From positions 198,686 to 262,685 of the forward strand of contig CH002896.1 of assembly GCA_000149265.1 (NCBI GenBank): 64,000 nucleotides of DNA. The letters run 5' to 3'. The translations under genes and the position numbers were made by a program. The stretch is from Ciona savignyi. Its lineage: Eukaryota; Chordata; Ascidiacea; Phlebobranchia; Cionidae. This document shows positions 49,601 through 59,600 of this stretch, piece by piece. The notes below the pieces were generated by a model that made no database searches, had not been told where the DNA came from, and saw only the letters and a program-made list of their open reading frames with translations. How positions within the stretch are numbered: the stretch's first letter is position 1; every line of letters begins with the position of its first letter.

Positions 49601-52600
49601 CCTTATCCATACAAAAGGACAAAAGGTGCACTATCAATTTTTAAAAGAAACAAATTTTAGTGTGCATCTTTAAACATACCCTATTTATGTAATAGTATAA
49701 TGATCCCAGAAGCATTAAAGATGGCAAACAGAAACAAACACAAATCTAGAAAATTAATCTATACACTCACTGGCACAACTCTGTATTGCAGTTCTCTGTT
49801 TCACTGCTGCGACAATCAGTCAGGGAGCTGGGACATTGTCTTGATCTGCTTCTTGTACCGCCACCACACGAGGCAGTGCAATCTGTCCACACACTCCATG
49901 CACCTAAAGCAACTTGGTTTTAAACTTTTTTACTGTTTTAAAGCAAAAAAACAAAATTACATTACTGTTTTGAACTAGGCTATAAATGAGATTTGAAAAG
50001 ATAGGATAGTCATTTTTTCTACACAACACATATTTGAGAAATAAAAAATATTTACAACAAAGAATTTTCTACTCAAAAGACATTACTTGCAGTATCTTGT
50101 AGAGGAAAAACTTCTTGGTTACAAGTTACAACAGAAGATAGAGTTGGAGATTCTGGTTTTAGTAAAGCTTCCATTCTGTAGGGCCATCTTGGAACAGTTG
50201 GGTCGCCCAGTGATAATGTCTCTGTTTCTTGATTGTTGCAATTTTGATATTCGGAGCTGTAGAAAAATATTAAGATTTACAACTTGTATACTGAAGAAAT
50301 ATTTGCTAGTCTAATGATAGTAAAAGATTCAAGGTTAAGAGGCAGCTGTAACAGACAGGTCTAGGTTATGAAACCTGGGTTGGCCACTATTCTACCTGGG
50401 TATGTCCATAGGCAAGACACATAATGCAGGTTGTCACCATTATTGATTATTATAAAAAATTGAATCAATATTATATATAAAATCATACGGTGTTCAGACT
50501 TACCCCCGTAGAAGGGAAATGCAGTGGCATAGTTACATTAGCAATTGTTAGTATACCACATATTCACTGTCATGTTATCACAACTATTGCTGCTGGTAGT
50601 GTGTTGTATATATATTTCAAACATTGCCATTGTTAACGCCATCAGATTAATAGGTTAAAGCAACTTTAATAAAAAAATGCCTAAGGATAACTGGTTAAAT
50701 AACGTTTGGTTTAGCTTTCATGAGGTTAGGGTAGATGCTACCACAAAGCCAGTATGGAAAGTACGGCAGCTGCACACAGTTTTTTTTCCCTGCGTCTTTG
50801 CACACTTGGGAAATTTCACACACGCTCGTCAGCTGGCAGTATAAACATCGTATAATTTCCAACAAACCTGTAAACCTACCTCTGGACCTCGGGTAATTTA
50901 CTGTCAGTACGTTTTTTGTTACGTAGATAGATATGTTAGCTGATGGATATGATAGATTTAGGAGAGAATAATATATTTGTTTAAGATTTTTACAAAATAG
51001 TAATAAAAAGGAGATTTTGTGCACACTTGAAGTGTTCACTCTTGGACGTTTGCACACGGCACACTTAAAAATTTGGGGCGTGCACACTCGAGATCTCGGC
51101 GAAAATTGATGTACTTTCCATACGGGCGACAAGGTACGAGCAACATGCATAAACCCACTAGTATAAAGTATTTATCTGAATTTTGTACAACAATACCTGA
51201 TAAGCAACATACCCGCATTTTGTGTGCCCTTCAAAGAACTGGAAGACAGATGGATAATTTAGTGGTATGCGACCGTTAGTTGTAGTTGTTCTTGTCGAAG
51301 TACATGCAGAATATTGTCGTAAACTTGGAGAATTTGGATAATACTGTGGCTGGTTTGGATTGACATTCGAGCAAATTCCTGTAAAGTAAATGAGATGCCA
51401 GATAGTCAGATACCAATCATTACTTGTTTAACACACAACAAATAACCAAACTTACCATTTTGGTTAAATCCTCCCGTGGATATTGTGGTCGATATATAAA
51501 TTCCTGATCAGAAAAAGAATTATGTTAATACTTAAACCTAGTTAGAAATGGTCTTTCCACTATTTTTTAACGACATGTACAAAATTACACATCTAATAGC
51601 CCGTATTGCTGTTTTTATTTGGCCATAGGGAATTCCCCTTGGGAAATCCCAACTTTTAATCATATTTACTCTCATAAGGTATAATAGGATATTTATGTTT
51701 TATCCTATAAGTACGGAGCAATTTTTGAAAAAAAAATTCTTACTTCTGCCGTTCTGGGTATCAGTAGAAAACTGGTCAATGCAAGCATCGACAGGCGGTA
51801 TCAAATCCGAGCTGTTGCGTAGGTAATTTCGGACTCTTAGTTTCCAGCAAGCCGCATTGTCCTGGTTTATTGCTCGACTGTTGACAAGCGCGTTAGAAAT
51901 AGGCCTGGATACCCGCACGAATTTTTACCTGCAATTCGACTGGTCGGAGTTCTCATACCACTGCGTGTCCAATACCGATACGTCCACGACGCTATTCCAA
52001 TCCCATATGTCACCAACCTTTAAAAAAACTTATGCCTTCATTCTTAAGTATTGAATAAGCACTCGACATGGACAAAATAGTCATTTATATATCCGTGTAT
52101 GGAGAAACGTCAGCCGTTATGGAGCATAGAGGGTAGATTACTTTTTTTACCAACACTTGGTTGCAGGATGTATTGATTATTTATTATACGACAAAACTAT
52201 ATTTTTGATAAATTTGGTTGAATCCGCTGGATCCAAGCGACGAAAAAGTTTAACAAAATTTCCTATTGTACTTCTTGGAATAATGCATGATACTTTTTTT
52301 TACGGTTCCATGACAACTGAACCCCTTACAACTGAACCCCTTACAACTGGACCCTTACAATTAAGCCCCTTACAACTGAACTCCTTTAACTGAACCCCTT
52401 TAAACTAAACCCCTTTACAACTGAACCCATATTAATTGAATCTCTTTACAACTGAACCCCCTTTTCAGTTAAAAGCGTTCGGTTAAAAGGGGTTCAGTTG
52501 TAAAGGGGTTCAGTTGTAGGGGCTCAGTTGTAAGGGGTTCAGTTGTAAGGGGTTCAGTTGACTGGTCACCTTTTTTTACGACGATCAGCATTGCCTGCAT

Positions 52601-54121
52601 TTCATTAAGGGGCACATTACGTTTCAATTGATTAGTAAATCACTTTTCACAATTGGTTTCTTTGCGTTCAACTGTTAATTAACTTATATATGAGAGTTAC
52701 AATAATTATATTGTACCCGAAATGAAACATATAAATTACAACCACTTCGTTATTAGAAGGCCAGAACAACATACTACTTTACATTATCAAATAATAGGGT
52801 AGAATAGGATATTCATGTTTACATCTTGTATGAGAAAACACAAAGGGCGTTAGTACATGGGCAGTCGTCAGATTATCATCGTACGTCAGGGTGTGTTACC
52901 AGACGGGCAAGTCGTTTGCCGGTTTGCGGGAGCCATTACAGTGTGTTTAATATATTTAATACAAATCAAACTTTTTTTATATTGATTGAACACTAGGCCT
53001 ATACACGGAAAGTTGAAATTGTAATATGAAATACTACAGCCCCGAAAATATATGCCAAGTTTGTTTGATATTATATGTTTGGTCCCACATAATGGATGCA
53101 ACGTCTCTTAAATTAAAAATTGACAAAAAGAATCATTTTTTTCTGTTACAGCATATTTTTTATAATTATCACATATCATACAAACGGAGAACACCGCTTT
53201 AAATGTGATCAAGGTAGGGTTTGAAATACCTATATTACTATTACTTATTCATTTCCAGACTACACGATCAGACAATTGAATACTAATAATTGCCTTTATC
53301 TCTGTTTGATATACTGTATTACAAACATAATCAAAACCTCCCGCCTACAAAACCAAACAATGCACTATATTTGCATACATATGTATATTACAATTGTCTT
53401 TCAAACCCTATCGTTATATATTTTACAAAATATAAGCAATTTTTAGCAATTAACAATCTAAACAATTGGCTCCCTTGGTCTGCACTGTACATTTGTATTT
53501 AGTTTGTAACGCTTACCGTGGCCAATAAACACTTGGAGAAGTATACTCTCACATCTCTGGTGATATCAATTTGCCTTTCCGAATTTCTCAACACTTGACG
53601 CTTCTTTCTCGTGTTATGTTCGGCGACATGGCATGCTGCATGATTTGTTTGTTTAGGATTTCGTAACCTCAGGCGAGAAATATTTTTTGTTTGTATTGCA
53701 AACGCACCGGTCAATTTTTAGCATAAAATTCGAGTATTAAAATCATCTTGTTTTGGTCCTTAATAAAAAATATATCAAACTTAAAGTGTATCATACTCCG
53801 CAGATTAACTTAGTATATAGCATAAACGTAGCATACTGAGCAGGTTAACTTAGTATATATAAAATGCATAATATTGCATAAGTTATAGTACATGGCATGT
53901 TTGCCTAAATATTAATACATTTAACCATGTTACCTGAGGTTAAGTGCATCGGTATAAGCTCGATTATGTATAAATATTTTACCCGGAGGCCAGATCACAG
54001 TATAAACCTGGCAGCGCTCGTAGACTGCTAAAACACAATTATATGATCGAATTTACAACTACTCACCTTGTATAACCGCTATGCAACTTAAAACGTAGAA
54101 TACCGACCGAATTAGATGCAT
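37616..54121 (-). CDS. Secreted mosaic protein: TSP1, two trefoil-like modules, EGF and twelve sushi domains (26 exons)
   Basis: I joined 26 exons with consistent GT-AG signals and phase; the total of 3,669 nt gives 1,222 residues. Order: signal peptide [19 protein letters not shown], basic site RKKR near residue 30, a novel region of about 270 residues, a thrombospondin type-1 repeat, two trefoil-like modules, an EGF module of calcium-binding type and twelve sushi domains, each a single phase 1-1 exon, then ATG-TAA at the very end of the last sushi. There is no transmembrane or GPI-like tail, so secretion to the extracellular space is inferred. Sushi, TSP1 and EGF modules are used in complement, adhesion and egg-coat proteins; none can be chosen from the sequence. 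The gene is convergent with its partial paralogue at 29375-32843. The order is unlike any protein I can name. Exon 2 (53635-53517) is the least certain exon. Confidence 0.82.
39649..40536. mobile_element. 888-bp terminal-inverted-repeat element with TTAA target duplication (piggyBac-like, non-autonomous)
   Basis: TTAA at 39645-39648 and 40537-40540 flank the element. The ends are CCCTTAGACCACGACGG and, inverted, CCCTTTCACCACGACGG: 15 of 17 bases match. The paralogous intron keeps a single TTAA at 31574-31577 in otherwise matching flanks, a clean empty site. TTAA duplication and CCC-starting ends are typical of the piggyBac superfamily. No transposase is encoded; a 25-codon acidic frame near 40152 ([11 protein letters not shown]) might be a trace of one. 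Two internal stretches (about 40215-40285 and 40370-40440) are related, and four GACGTCAT motifs occur. Confidence 0.88.
40609..40895 (+). mobile_element. SINE family A with 5-bp target duplication and known empty site
   Basis: The unit starts CGAACAGTTAGTCTGGCGG, carries a B-box-like GGTTGCAGGTTCTGAAC and ends in ATCCTATCCT. ATGTC flanks it at 40604-40608 and 40896-40900. The other arm of the duplication has a single GACAT (same strand sense reversed) at 31506-31510, so both ends of the SINE are fixed to the base. Confidence 0.9.
41190..41430 (+). mobile_element. Diverged SINE, counterpart of the copy at 30990-31225
   Basis: It shows GGTTAGTGCATCGCCTTTCG, GGCCTAAACCTAGTGAAATG and GGGATTAAACATAAATTTTC. 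It is shared by both arms and therefore older than the duplication. Confidence 0.7.
42256..43380 (-). other. Sushi domains 6-7 of the mosaic gene
   Basis: Exons 43380-43192 ([11 protein letters not shown] to NSPVPTCNL) and 42438-42256 ([10 protein letters not shown] to KSAPTCVP), phase 1-1. Between domains 5 and 6 lies the 100-N gap; a further domain hidden there would keep the frame, so twelve is a minimum. Confidence 0.93.
42770..42950 (+). repeat. Diverged SINE family A fragment
   Basis: It keeps CACATAAAACACACTGCAAT and AACTCCAGTAACCCAAGCC of the body; the head is lost. Confidence 0.45.
43511..43792 (+). mobile_element. SINE family A copy ending at the assembly gap
   Basis: It runs from a CGACCGATTAGATCAGTTGG head to AACATAAATATCCTACCCT two bases before the N run. 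Repetitive sequence at the gap edge is the likely reason for the gap. Confidence 0.75.
43795..43894. other. Assembly gap (100 N) in the sushi array
   Basis: Exactly 100 N between the exons of sushi 5 and 6. Because all sushi exons are phase 1-1, missing domains would not disturb the frame. Confidence 0.98.
44382..46640 (-). other. Sushi domains 1-5 of the mosaic gene
   Basis: Single-exon sushi domains at 46640-46458, 46285-46109, 45802-45632, 45353-45174 and 44567-44382, all phase 1-1. Each has the first Cys with PP following ([50 protein letters not shown]), a YxC centre, and a W..xAPxC end. The fifth ends with TWSGTRNC and has an N-glycosylation-like site. Confidence 0.93.
44853..45135 (-). 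mobile_element. SINE family A copy, near full length
   Basis: It extends from AGGAATAGGATATTCATGG to CATCACACTAAACCACGG. Its body translates to the same spurious peptide ([10 protein letters not shown]) as the other copies. Confidence 0.8.
47232..47564 (-). other. Mosaic gene exons 13-14: linker and EGF module of calcium-binding type
   Basis: Exon 13 is 47564-47508 and exon 14 is 47345-47232. Exon 14 reads [20 protein letters not shown] then [16 protein letters not shown], with six cysteines and the D.NEC start plus the N.Y/F aromatic of calcium-binding EGF domains. Confidence 0.95.
47631..49423 (-). other. Mosaic gene exons 9-12: two trefoil (P-type)-like modules
   Basis: Exons are 49423-49349, 49073-49036, 48368-48221 and 47701-47631. 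The first module, split by an intron, is [12 protein letters not shown]...[14 protein letters not shown], with spacing C-9-C-9-C-4-CC-5-C. The second, also split, is [10 protein letters not shown]...[15 protein letters not shown], with C-8-C-8-C-4-CC-7-C. The GCC[YW] core and six-cysteine order match the trefoil family, though the final loop is shorter than usual (about 10 in TFF peptides). A Pro-rich link ([16 protein letters not shown]) lies between. Confidence 0.75.
48690..48925 (+). repeat. Diverged SINE family A copy
   Basis: TGAATTAACCCAGTTGATTA, CACCCTGTTAGTGCTCCAGT and CTGACGATTGCCTGTGT follow the SINE body order; many differences. Confidence 0.5.
49771..50256 (-). other. Mosaic gene exons 7-8: linker and thrombospondin type-1 repeat
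   Basis: Exon 7 is 50256-50087 and exon 8 is 49903-49771. Exon 8 reads [20 protein letters not shown], with six cysteines in the TSP1 order and the WSVW..C..SCG..TR.R core, ending ENCNTELC. Tryptophan and arginine residues of the stacked core are present. Confidence 0.93.
52313..52561. repeat. Palindromic minisatellite (inverted repeat made of tandem 15-bp units)
   Basis: The left half repeats variants of ACAACTGAACCCCTT; the right half, from about 52470, repeats the reverse complement AAGGGGTTCAGTTGT. The centre is near 52463-52470. Direct repeats CTTTTTTTTACG (52293-52304) and CTTTTTTTACG (52570-52580) flank it, as a target duplication might. It lies in intron 2 of the mosaic gene, just upstream of exon 3. 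Confidence 0.92.
52797..52950 (-). mobile_element. SINE family A 3' fragment
   Basis: ATAGGATATTCATGTTTAC, GGGCGTTAGTACATGGGCAG and AGCCATTACAGTGTGTTTA mark a head-truncated copy with an insertion near 52900. Confidence 0.7.
53775..53870. repeat. Imperfect tandem repeat of about 45 bp
   Basis: CATACTCCGCAGATTAACTT and CATACTGAGCAGGTTAACTT are followed each time by AGTATAT, in direct succession. Confidence 0.65.
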
Positions 54122-56210
54122 ATCAAACTCTAATATCTTCGTCACTATATGCTATCTACTACTGGCCCTATATATAATATTTCACGGCATCTGTATCACA
54201 GCTCACTTTGGTACCCGGTTTTTCCCGTTAGTTTGTATTGATTTGTATTAAAAAAGCCCCAAGGCGGGTCGGGTCGAATTTCAATTACGTTAAGAAAATG
54301 TACCCAGTCCGTAACTAAGAATAACAAATATATGACAACGACCTTTGAAAAACATTACAAAGGGTATACTTGCTTCTACTCTCAGATATATAAAATACAC
54401 TAAACCTCATACCCTTTCGGTTCTAATTATGACGCGAACTTCCACCAATCCAAATACCTGCCCTCTAAACTCATAATAACATACTTCGATTCGAGTTGTA
54501 GAGTGATATCTCTAGAAAGCTCGTGATGATATGTAAAAAAGGCTACGATCAAATGAGCTATCGCATTATTAGTTATAAGTAAACTTGCAATTTAAACTGT
54601 CTGGTATCGACGTTTTGACAGTGTATAAAAACCCAATATACTTGGGTATTTTGTTTCTGCTAGCGTAAGTTAACCAAATTCAAAGTCCTTAGGGCGTTTC
54701 GTAAGCTACTGTGCAAATTTAGAAAGAGAACAAACACTATTGCAACGTCATTTGATACTTTGTAATAGTCTTGTTTTGGTTTATCTTTGGACGTATTAAG
54801 TCGAGATCACACTTCGTTAACGCCTATAATTTGCTCTTATTTTTGATTTTGTTGATCTAATTTTCTGTCATAGTAACAGAAAAGCTTAATGGTCAAAACG
54901 TAAATTTAGTTTATACATATATACAAATACCTAGAGATATTTTGAAATTATTACCACCTGAAAAAAAATCATTCTCTAGCCGCGCGATGACGCTAGTAAG
55001 CTTTTAAGTTTAAAAGAGATGGATTGGACCTTAAACACAAAATGGATAAAAAATGGATTAAGGAAGAAGAGTTGTGTGGCAAAATGATTACCAATTCATA
55101 AACCAATTTCTACTTAAAAAGCGGTCAGAGTGACGAGTCCATTACGAATTTGAAACTTGGTTCGGTAATGGACTGAGAAATTATCTCATTCGATTTCCTC
55201 GTATAATCCTTACATATTACATTCTGGTAGACGTTATATAATTGTTTAGCATTTCAGATATTTACCGTGGTAAACAAATTGTTACGACCATAAAAAGCGG
55301 TTATAGCTTTGACCTACCTTCCCGATGCAACCGAACTTTTTTAAATGTTGGATATAATTCGAAAAGAGTTAACGCCCTCGATATACACGAACAATGGAAA
55401 TTTGAATGGGTTGTAGGGTGAATAATTTTTTTAAACTGTTTTTTTCTGATTCTATTAATGTAAAGGTTGGCATACTAGCACGTTTTGTGTATTTTTTAAT
55501 TCTGTAAAGCCTGTCATTTCGGCCATTTGCATAAAAAGCATTATTTTGTTATATAGTATTGGTATTTTCCGGGGTAAAAAAATTCTAATGCATTCCGCGT
55601 TTACCAACTCGCTAAGCATATTTTGTCTTTTTGTGATAAAACTACTAAAAGACAAAGAATGAGCTTGTTTCTATAAAGATATATAAACATAACAGAAAAT
55701 TTGTGTTCATAAGCTATATGCCTTTTTGCAATCTATCTTAGGAGTTGCACAATGCAATTTGTTTTTTTTTTAATGGTTCGTTCATATTTTGGTATATTTT
55801 TCGTTTTAAGGTAATCTAACTTGGTGGGTCAGGCAGTGCGTCGTCTTTCAAGCTTGCGGGCACGCGCCACAATTGGCGTATTCTGCTACCGAACGACTGC
55901 AAATTACCAGAATAACCATCTGGTTATATAGTAGGGTATCGATTAATATGTTACAGTTATTAAACAAATCGAAATAAAGCACAAAGTCGGAATAACCACC
56001 GACAGTATACGCAAGGTGAAGAATATTTGTTAATAAACAAGTCGAAATTATTAATATTAGAAAATAACGATTCTTTACATAACTTTTCATGGAACTCACA
56101 TTTATTTACATTTTGCTGTCAATGGGGAAAGCTCTTGTTTTTACTATTCTTGCGCGTTATTTCAGGACGCAACCGCATATTTGTTCGTCTGATATGATAA
56201 GCAAATTAGC

Positions 56211-56299
56211 CTCTGTCGTTTTTACAAAAATACGCTTTACGGAGCCCTTCTTTAAAGACGACCACGAGGTGGCATACATGAGTTATGTATTTATTATTC
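56211..56299 (+). repeat. Left direct repeat flanking a SINE
   Basis: Begins CTCTGTCG and ends CATGAGTTATGTATTTATTA. The last about 48 bp are almost identical to the right copy at 56606-56690; the first half is more diverged. Confidence 0.9.
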
Positions 56300-56605
56300 G
56301 TCCGGCCCGTTGGTCTAACGGTTAAGTGCGTCGCCTTTCAATCGAAAGGTTGCAGGTGCGAAAACTGGTCGCTAGCTAGTAGGTTGTGCCCTTGGGCAAG
56401 GCACTTTACGGACATTGCCTGAACCCAGCGGATTAATGGGTTCTACCAAATTGAAGAAACGTGTCTATCACATACAACACACTGCAATAGCTCCGGTAAC
56501 CCGACGATGGGCGCGAGGTCATCTGACGTTTGCCCGTGTGTTAACCCCGTTGGTTTTCCCATTCACGGGGATAAAGATGAATATCCTATCCTATCATATC
56601 CTATC
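56300..56605 (+). mobile_element. SINE family A, best-preserved copy
   Basis: It starts CCGGCCCGTTGGTCTAACGG (A box) and continues GGTTGCAGGTGCGAAAAC (B box), CATTGCCTGAACCCAGCGG and CCCATTCACGGGGATAAAG, ending in four TATCC-type units. It sits exactly between two direct repeats of 85-89 bp. The 93-codon frame 56415-56693 is a translation of the SINE and not a gene. Confidence 0.93.
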
Positions 56606-56690
56606 CTCTGTCGATTCGACAAATATACGTTTTACGAATTTCTTTAAAGACGACCACGAGGTGGCATACATGAGTTATGTATTTGTTATT
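56606..56690 (+). repeat. Right direct repeat flanking a SINE
   Basis: Begins CTCTGTCG directly after the SINE tail and ends CATGAGTTATGTATTTGTTA. Confidence 0.9.
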
Positions 56691-59600
56691 TGACTTCAAC
56701 GATTGAACTCTCGAAAAGCACAATCTTATTTAAAGAGTCAATGGAATATTCGAAAACGAAGCCACATAACCTATTTATTTGATCTTCCGGCCTACGACGT
56801 GACTCCACGTCGCCCTGAAAGACTACAGAGTATTCCAGCATGCAATGGTACATCGATCCTTCATTGCATAACACAGCTGTAGATATATTTTGTGTCTCTT
56901 TCTTGTGTGTAAATTGTCGTTCGAATGATTGCATTTTTTCGTATCGTTTTCGCTACCGATCAATCTGTAAATTGGCACCTTCGTAGTGTTGATAGGCAGG
57001 TACGAGAAATAGCTTGTAATTTAAATTAACTGTCTCGATATTTGGGGCAGTCTGTTCAACGAATAGCTCATGATTGATTAATGATGATTTTATTGCAATG
57101 GCTAAACACTCCCCAATTGACGCCATAAACAGATGTAGATCTATGAGTCTATGAACTGCAGCAGAGATCTAGGGAGCGTTGTTTACCCCTCCCCTAAACC
57201 TTGCACAAGGGGCATGTGGCATTCGAAGCAGATTCTTATCGAAACCAGCCCTGATTCTGTTTACATGATACTGTTTTGAAAGCGTAAGCCTTATTTTCTG
57301 CAGTCATGCTAAATGTATCGATTATTTCGGTAGTCTGCACTTGCATCAGAATATGCTGTAGCATTGTTATCGGTTCAATGAATTATCAAGGTCCTTTTAA
57401 ACCAAAAACAAAGAATTGAAAAATGGCCACACGAGCTTATAAATAGAACTATTTGTTACAAATATAAATTATTTTAAAAATATAAAAAATCATTACTAAT
57501 CTATCGATTGGGCTTGGCAGCATCTGCACGTCAAACAAATTCCTAAAATAAATCTGTCTTTTTATGTTATTTTGTTAACATGCTGCAAATTATATGGTCT
57601 ATAGCGAAACAATCGTGTACCAAACTTTGTTCGGCCTTTCTCTTTTTATGCATTGAAACCGTCACGTATTACAGAATGGAGTCATGGTTTTTTACATAAA
57701 ACTGTTATTTTATTTTGCATATCATGCAAATTACCAGTATACAGAGAAAAAGAGTTAAAAGGACCCAAAAGCAACATAAAATAAAGTGTCTGTCCATTCA
57801 TCGTTGAAAAGGTCGTAAACTTGTCAAAAATTGTTTTTTTGGAATCCACTTCACCAGTTTGTTGCACTGCGCATGAGTTTTGCGCCATTTATTAATTATT
57901 CACGGCCATAAAAAGAATATTACAAGGCTATAAAATATTGTATTTCTATTGGGCATCTGGCACGGGCCCATTTATAGGATGCATCTTTTAAATAAGTGTA
58001 CGTTTCAGACATATCTTTTCCAAATCAATCAATCACATTATCGAATCTTGTGTATTGGATTTAGTTTAAATTCTAACTGAACGACTGCAGTGTAATATTT
58101 GCATGATACACTTTCTTACATACTTGATTTTTTGTTCATTTCGAAATAAATATACATGTTCAACTTTGGCTATAAACCTTAATAGTAACGGAAACACAAT
58201 AGTGCCATATTTATAACGATACGTTTCCGTCTGTTGAAGGCAAACGAACAAACACAAATTATTAAACGTTTGATTAAATTCATATTTGTAGAACTACAAT
58301 TTTGGTGGTGATAGCCTACCTTGCACAAAAATCCGTTAAAAACTGTGTAAGTTAGAATCCATAACTGTTTCAATGAAAAGCGTGCAGTTTTCATTTCTTT
58401 TTCGTGTTACAATTTAAAAGCGACATTTCATTGACAGCTTGCGTATTTTCCTTGGCTTTGGGTGTTCAACACACCCAAGTGTAATTGATTCACATTCTAT
58501 CAATTTTTAAAACAGCGCTTGTATTAACCCTGGACGCTTGATATGTTTAATAAAGCTCTATACTGTTTCTCGGCGACACGAAATATTTAATAGCTTTTGC
58601 ATAATTAATCCCGGGGCTTAATATTAATTGTATGCTATCAATGTGAGCACGCAAGCGGCTTGCCTGCCGATTCAATTAAAATTTCCCTCGATAAGATAAA
58701 ATCGCGCCTGCTGCCTAAGATGTAAAGGGGCTGTTGTGAAAATAGGTTTTATTATTCATCTCAACAACGTTATACCTCCGACAGTCAATAATTAATGCAC
58801 ACGTGCCAACTCCAGTCAATGGGGATCAAACGGACAAGCGTTATTCTTTCTATCACGAACTTCATATTAAAAAGATAACAGGTGACCGCGGATAATTGGG
58901 GCTGCATTTTTGGCACAACAATTGAAAGGTAATATTCCTAAATTATAATCCACCCTAAATAACAAAAACCCTTTCCATATTTAATATAGCATGAATGCCA
59001 CATGAGAAAACCGCAAACAAAAGAAGATCGTATTATCATGGATTCGATGAGCGTTGGTGTAATATGTCACAAACGAACAGTTTTGTGTGTTGATGAATCT
59101 AGCGGCTTTTAATCTTATTATATTTTTCCTTCATTTATGATCGTTTTCACGTCAGTTTTGTCGTTTTCGCAAAGCCCCTATGACAAGTTATTTTGTTATT
59201 TACCACTCTCGTTCGTAACCGTTTCATCTCAGTTTGATGCGTATTTGATGTATCATCCGTTGGCCGATCGATTCACCCTTGTCTAGCATATTGTTTCGGT
59301 GTAGCTAGCGTGAACTTTTCACCCAGCACGCTCGATTAACCCTCCTTGCAATCGCGCAGTCACGTGATTGGAGGGACAAACACGGGACAGGTGCGCAGAA
59401 CCAAACATTCGTATCAAGGCCGAGCTATTTGTCTTCAGTTTCCGATACGGATCTGAGTAACGCAGCGTAACTTGACGTAGTGACGGAAATTAGCTTGAGG
59501 GAGATATATTTTTTACTTAAAAAAAACGTGTTAAAATACGACCGATCCACACTTTATGGATAGCTAGAAAAATGACTCTCGTAATCACGTCCAGCATTTT

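Larger units (their letters stand above)
51213..54121 (-). other. Mosaic gene exons 1-6: signal peptide, basic site and novel N-terminal region
   Basis: Exons are 54121-54067, 53635-53517, 52017-51929, 51877-51744, 51503-51456 and 51378-51213. The region holds TRKKRQ (a furin-type motif), [23 protein letters not shown] and [16 protein letters not shown]. Intron 3 is only 51 nt (51928-51878), with a TTCTAAC branch-point-like motif. No known domain is recognised. Confidence 0.65.

Noticed and set aside
50580-50640. Transmembrane or GPI anchor for the mosaic protein
   Set aside because: The last coding exon ends six residues after the final sushi cysteine and no hydrophobic C-terminal segment follows, so secretion is the simpler reading.
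50695-51150. 151-codon minus-strand open frame between exons 6 and 7 of the mosaic gene
   Set aside because: The flanking exons join in phase without it (donor GTATGT at 51212, acceptor at 50257), it has no domain, and part of it overlaps exon-6 antisense-frame noise.
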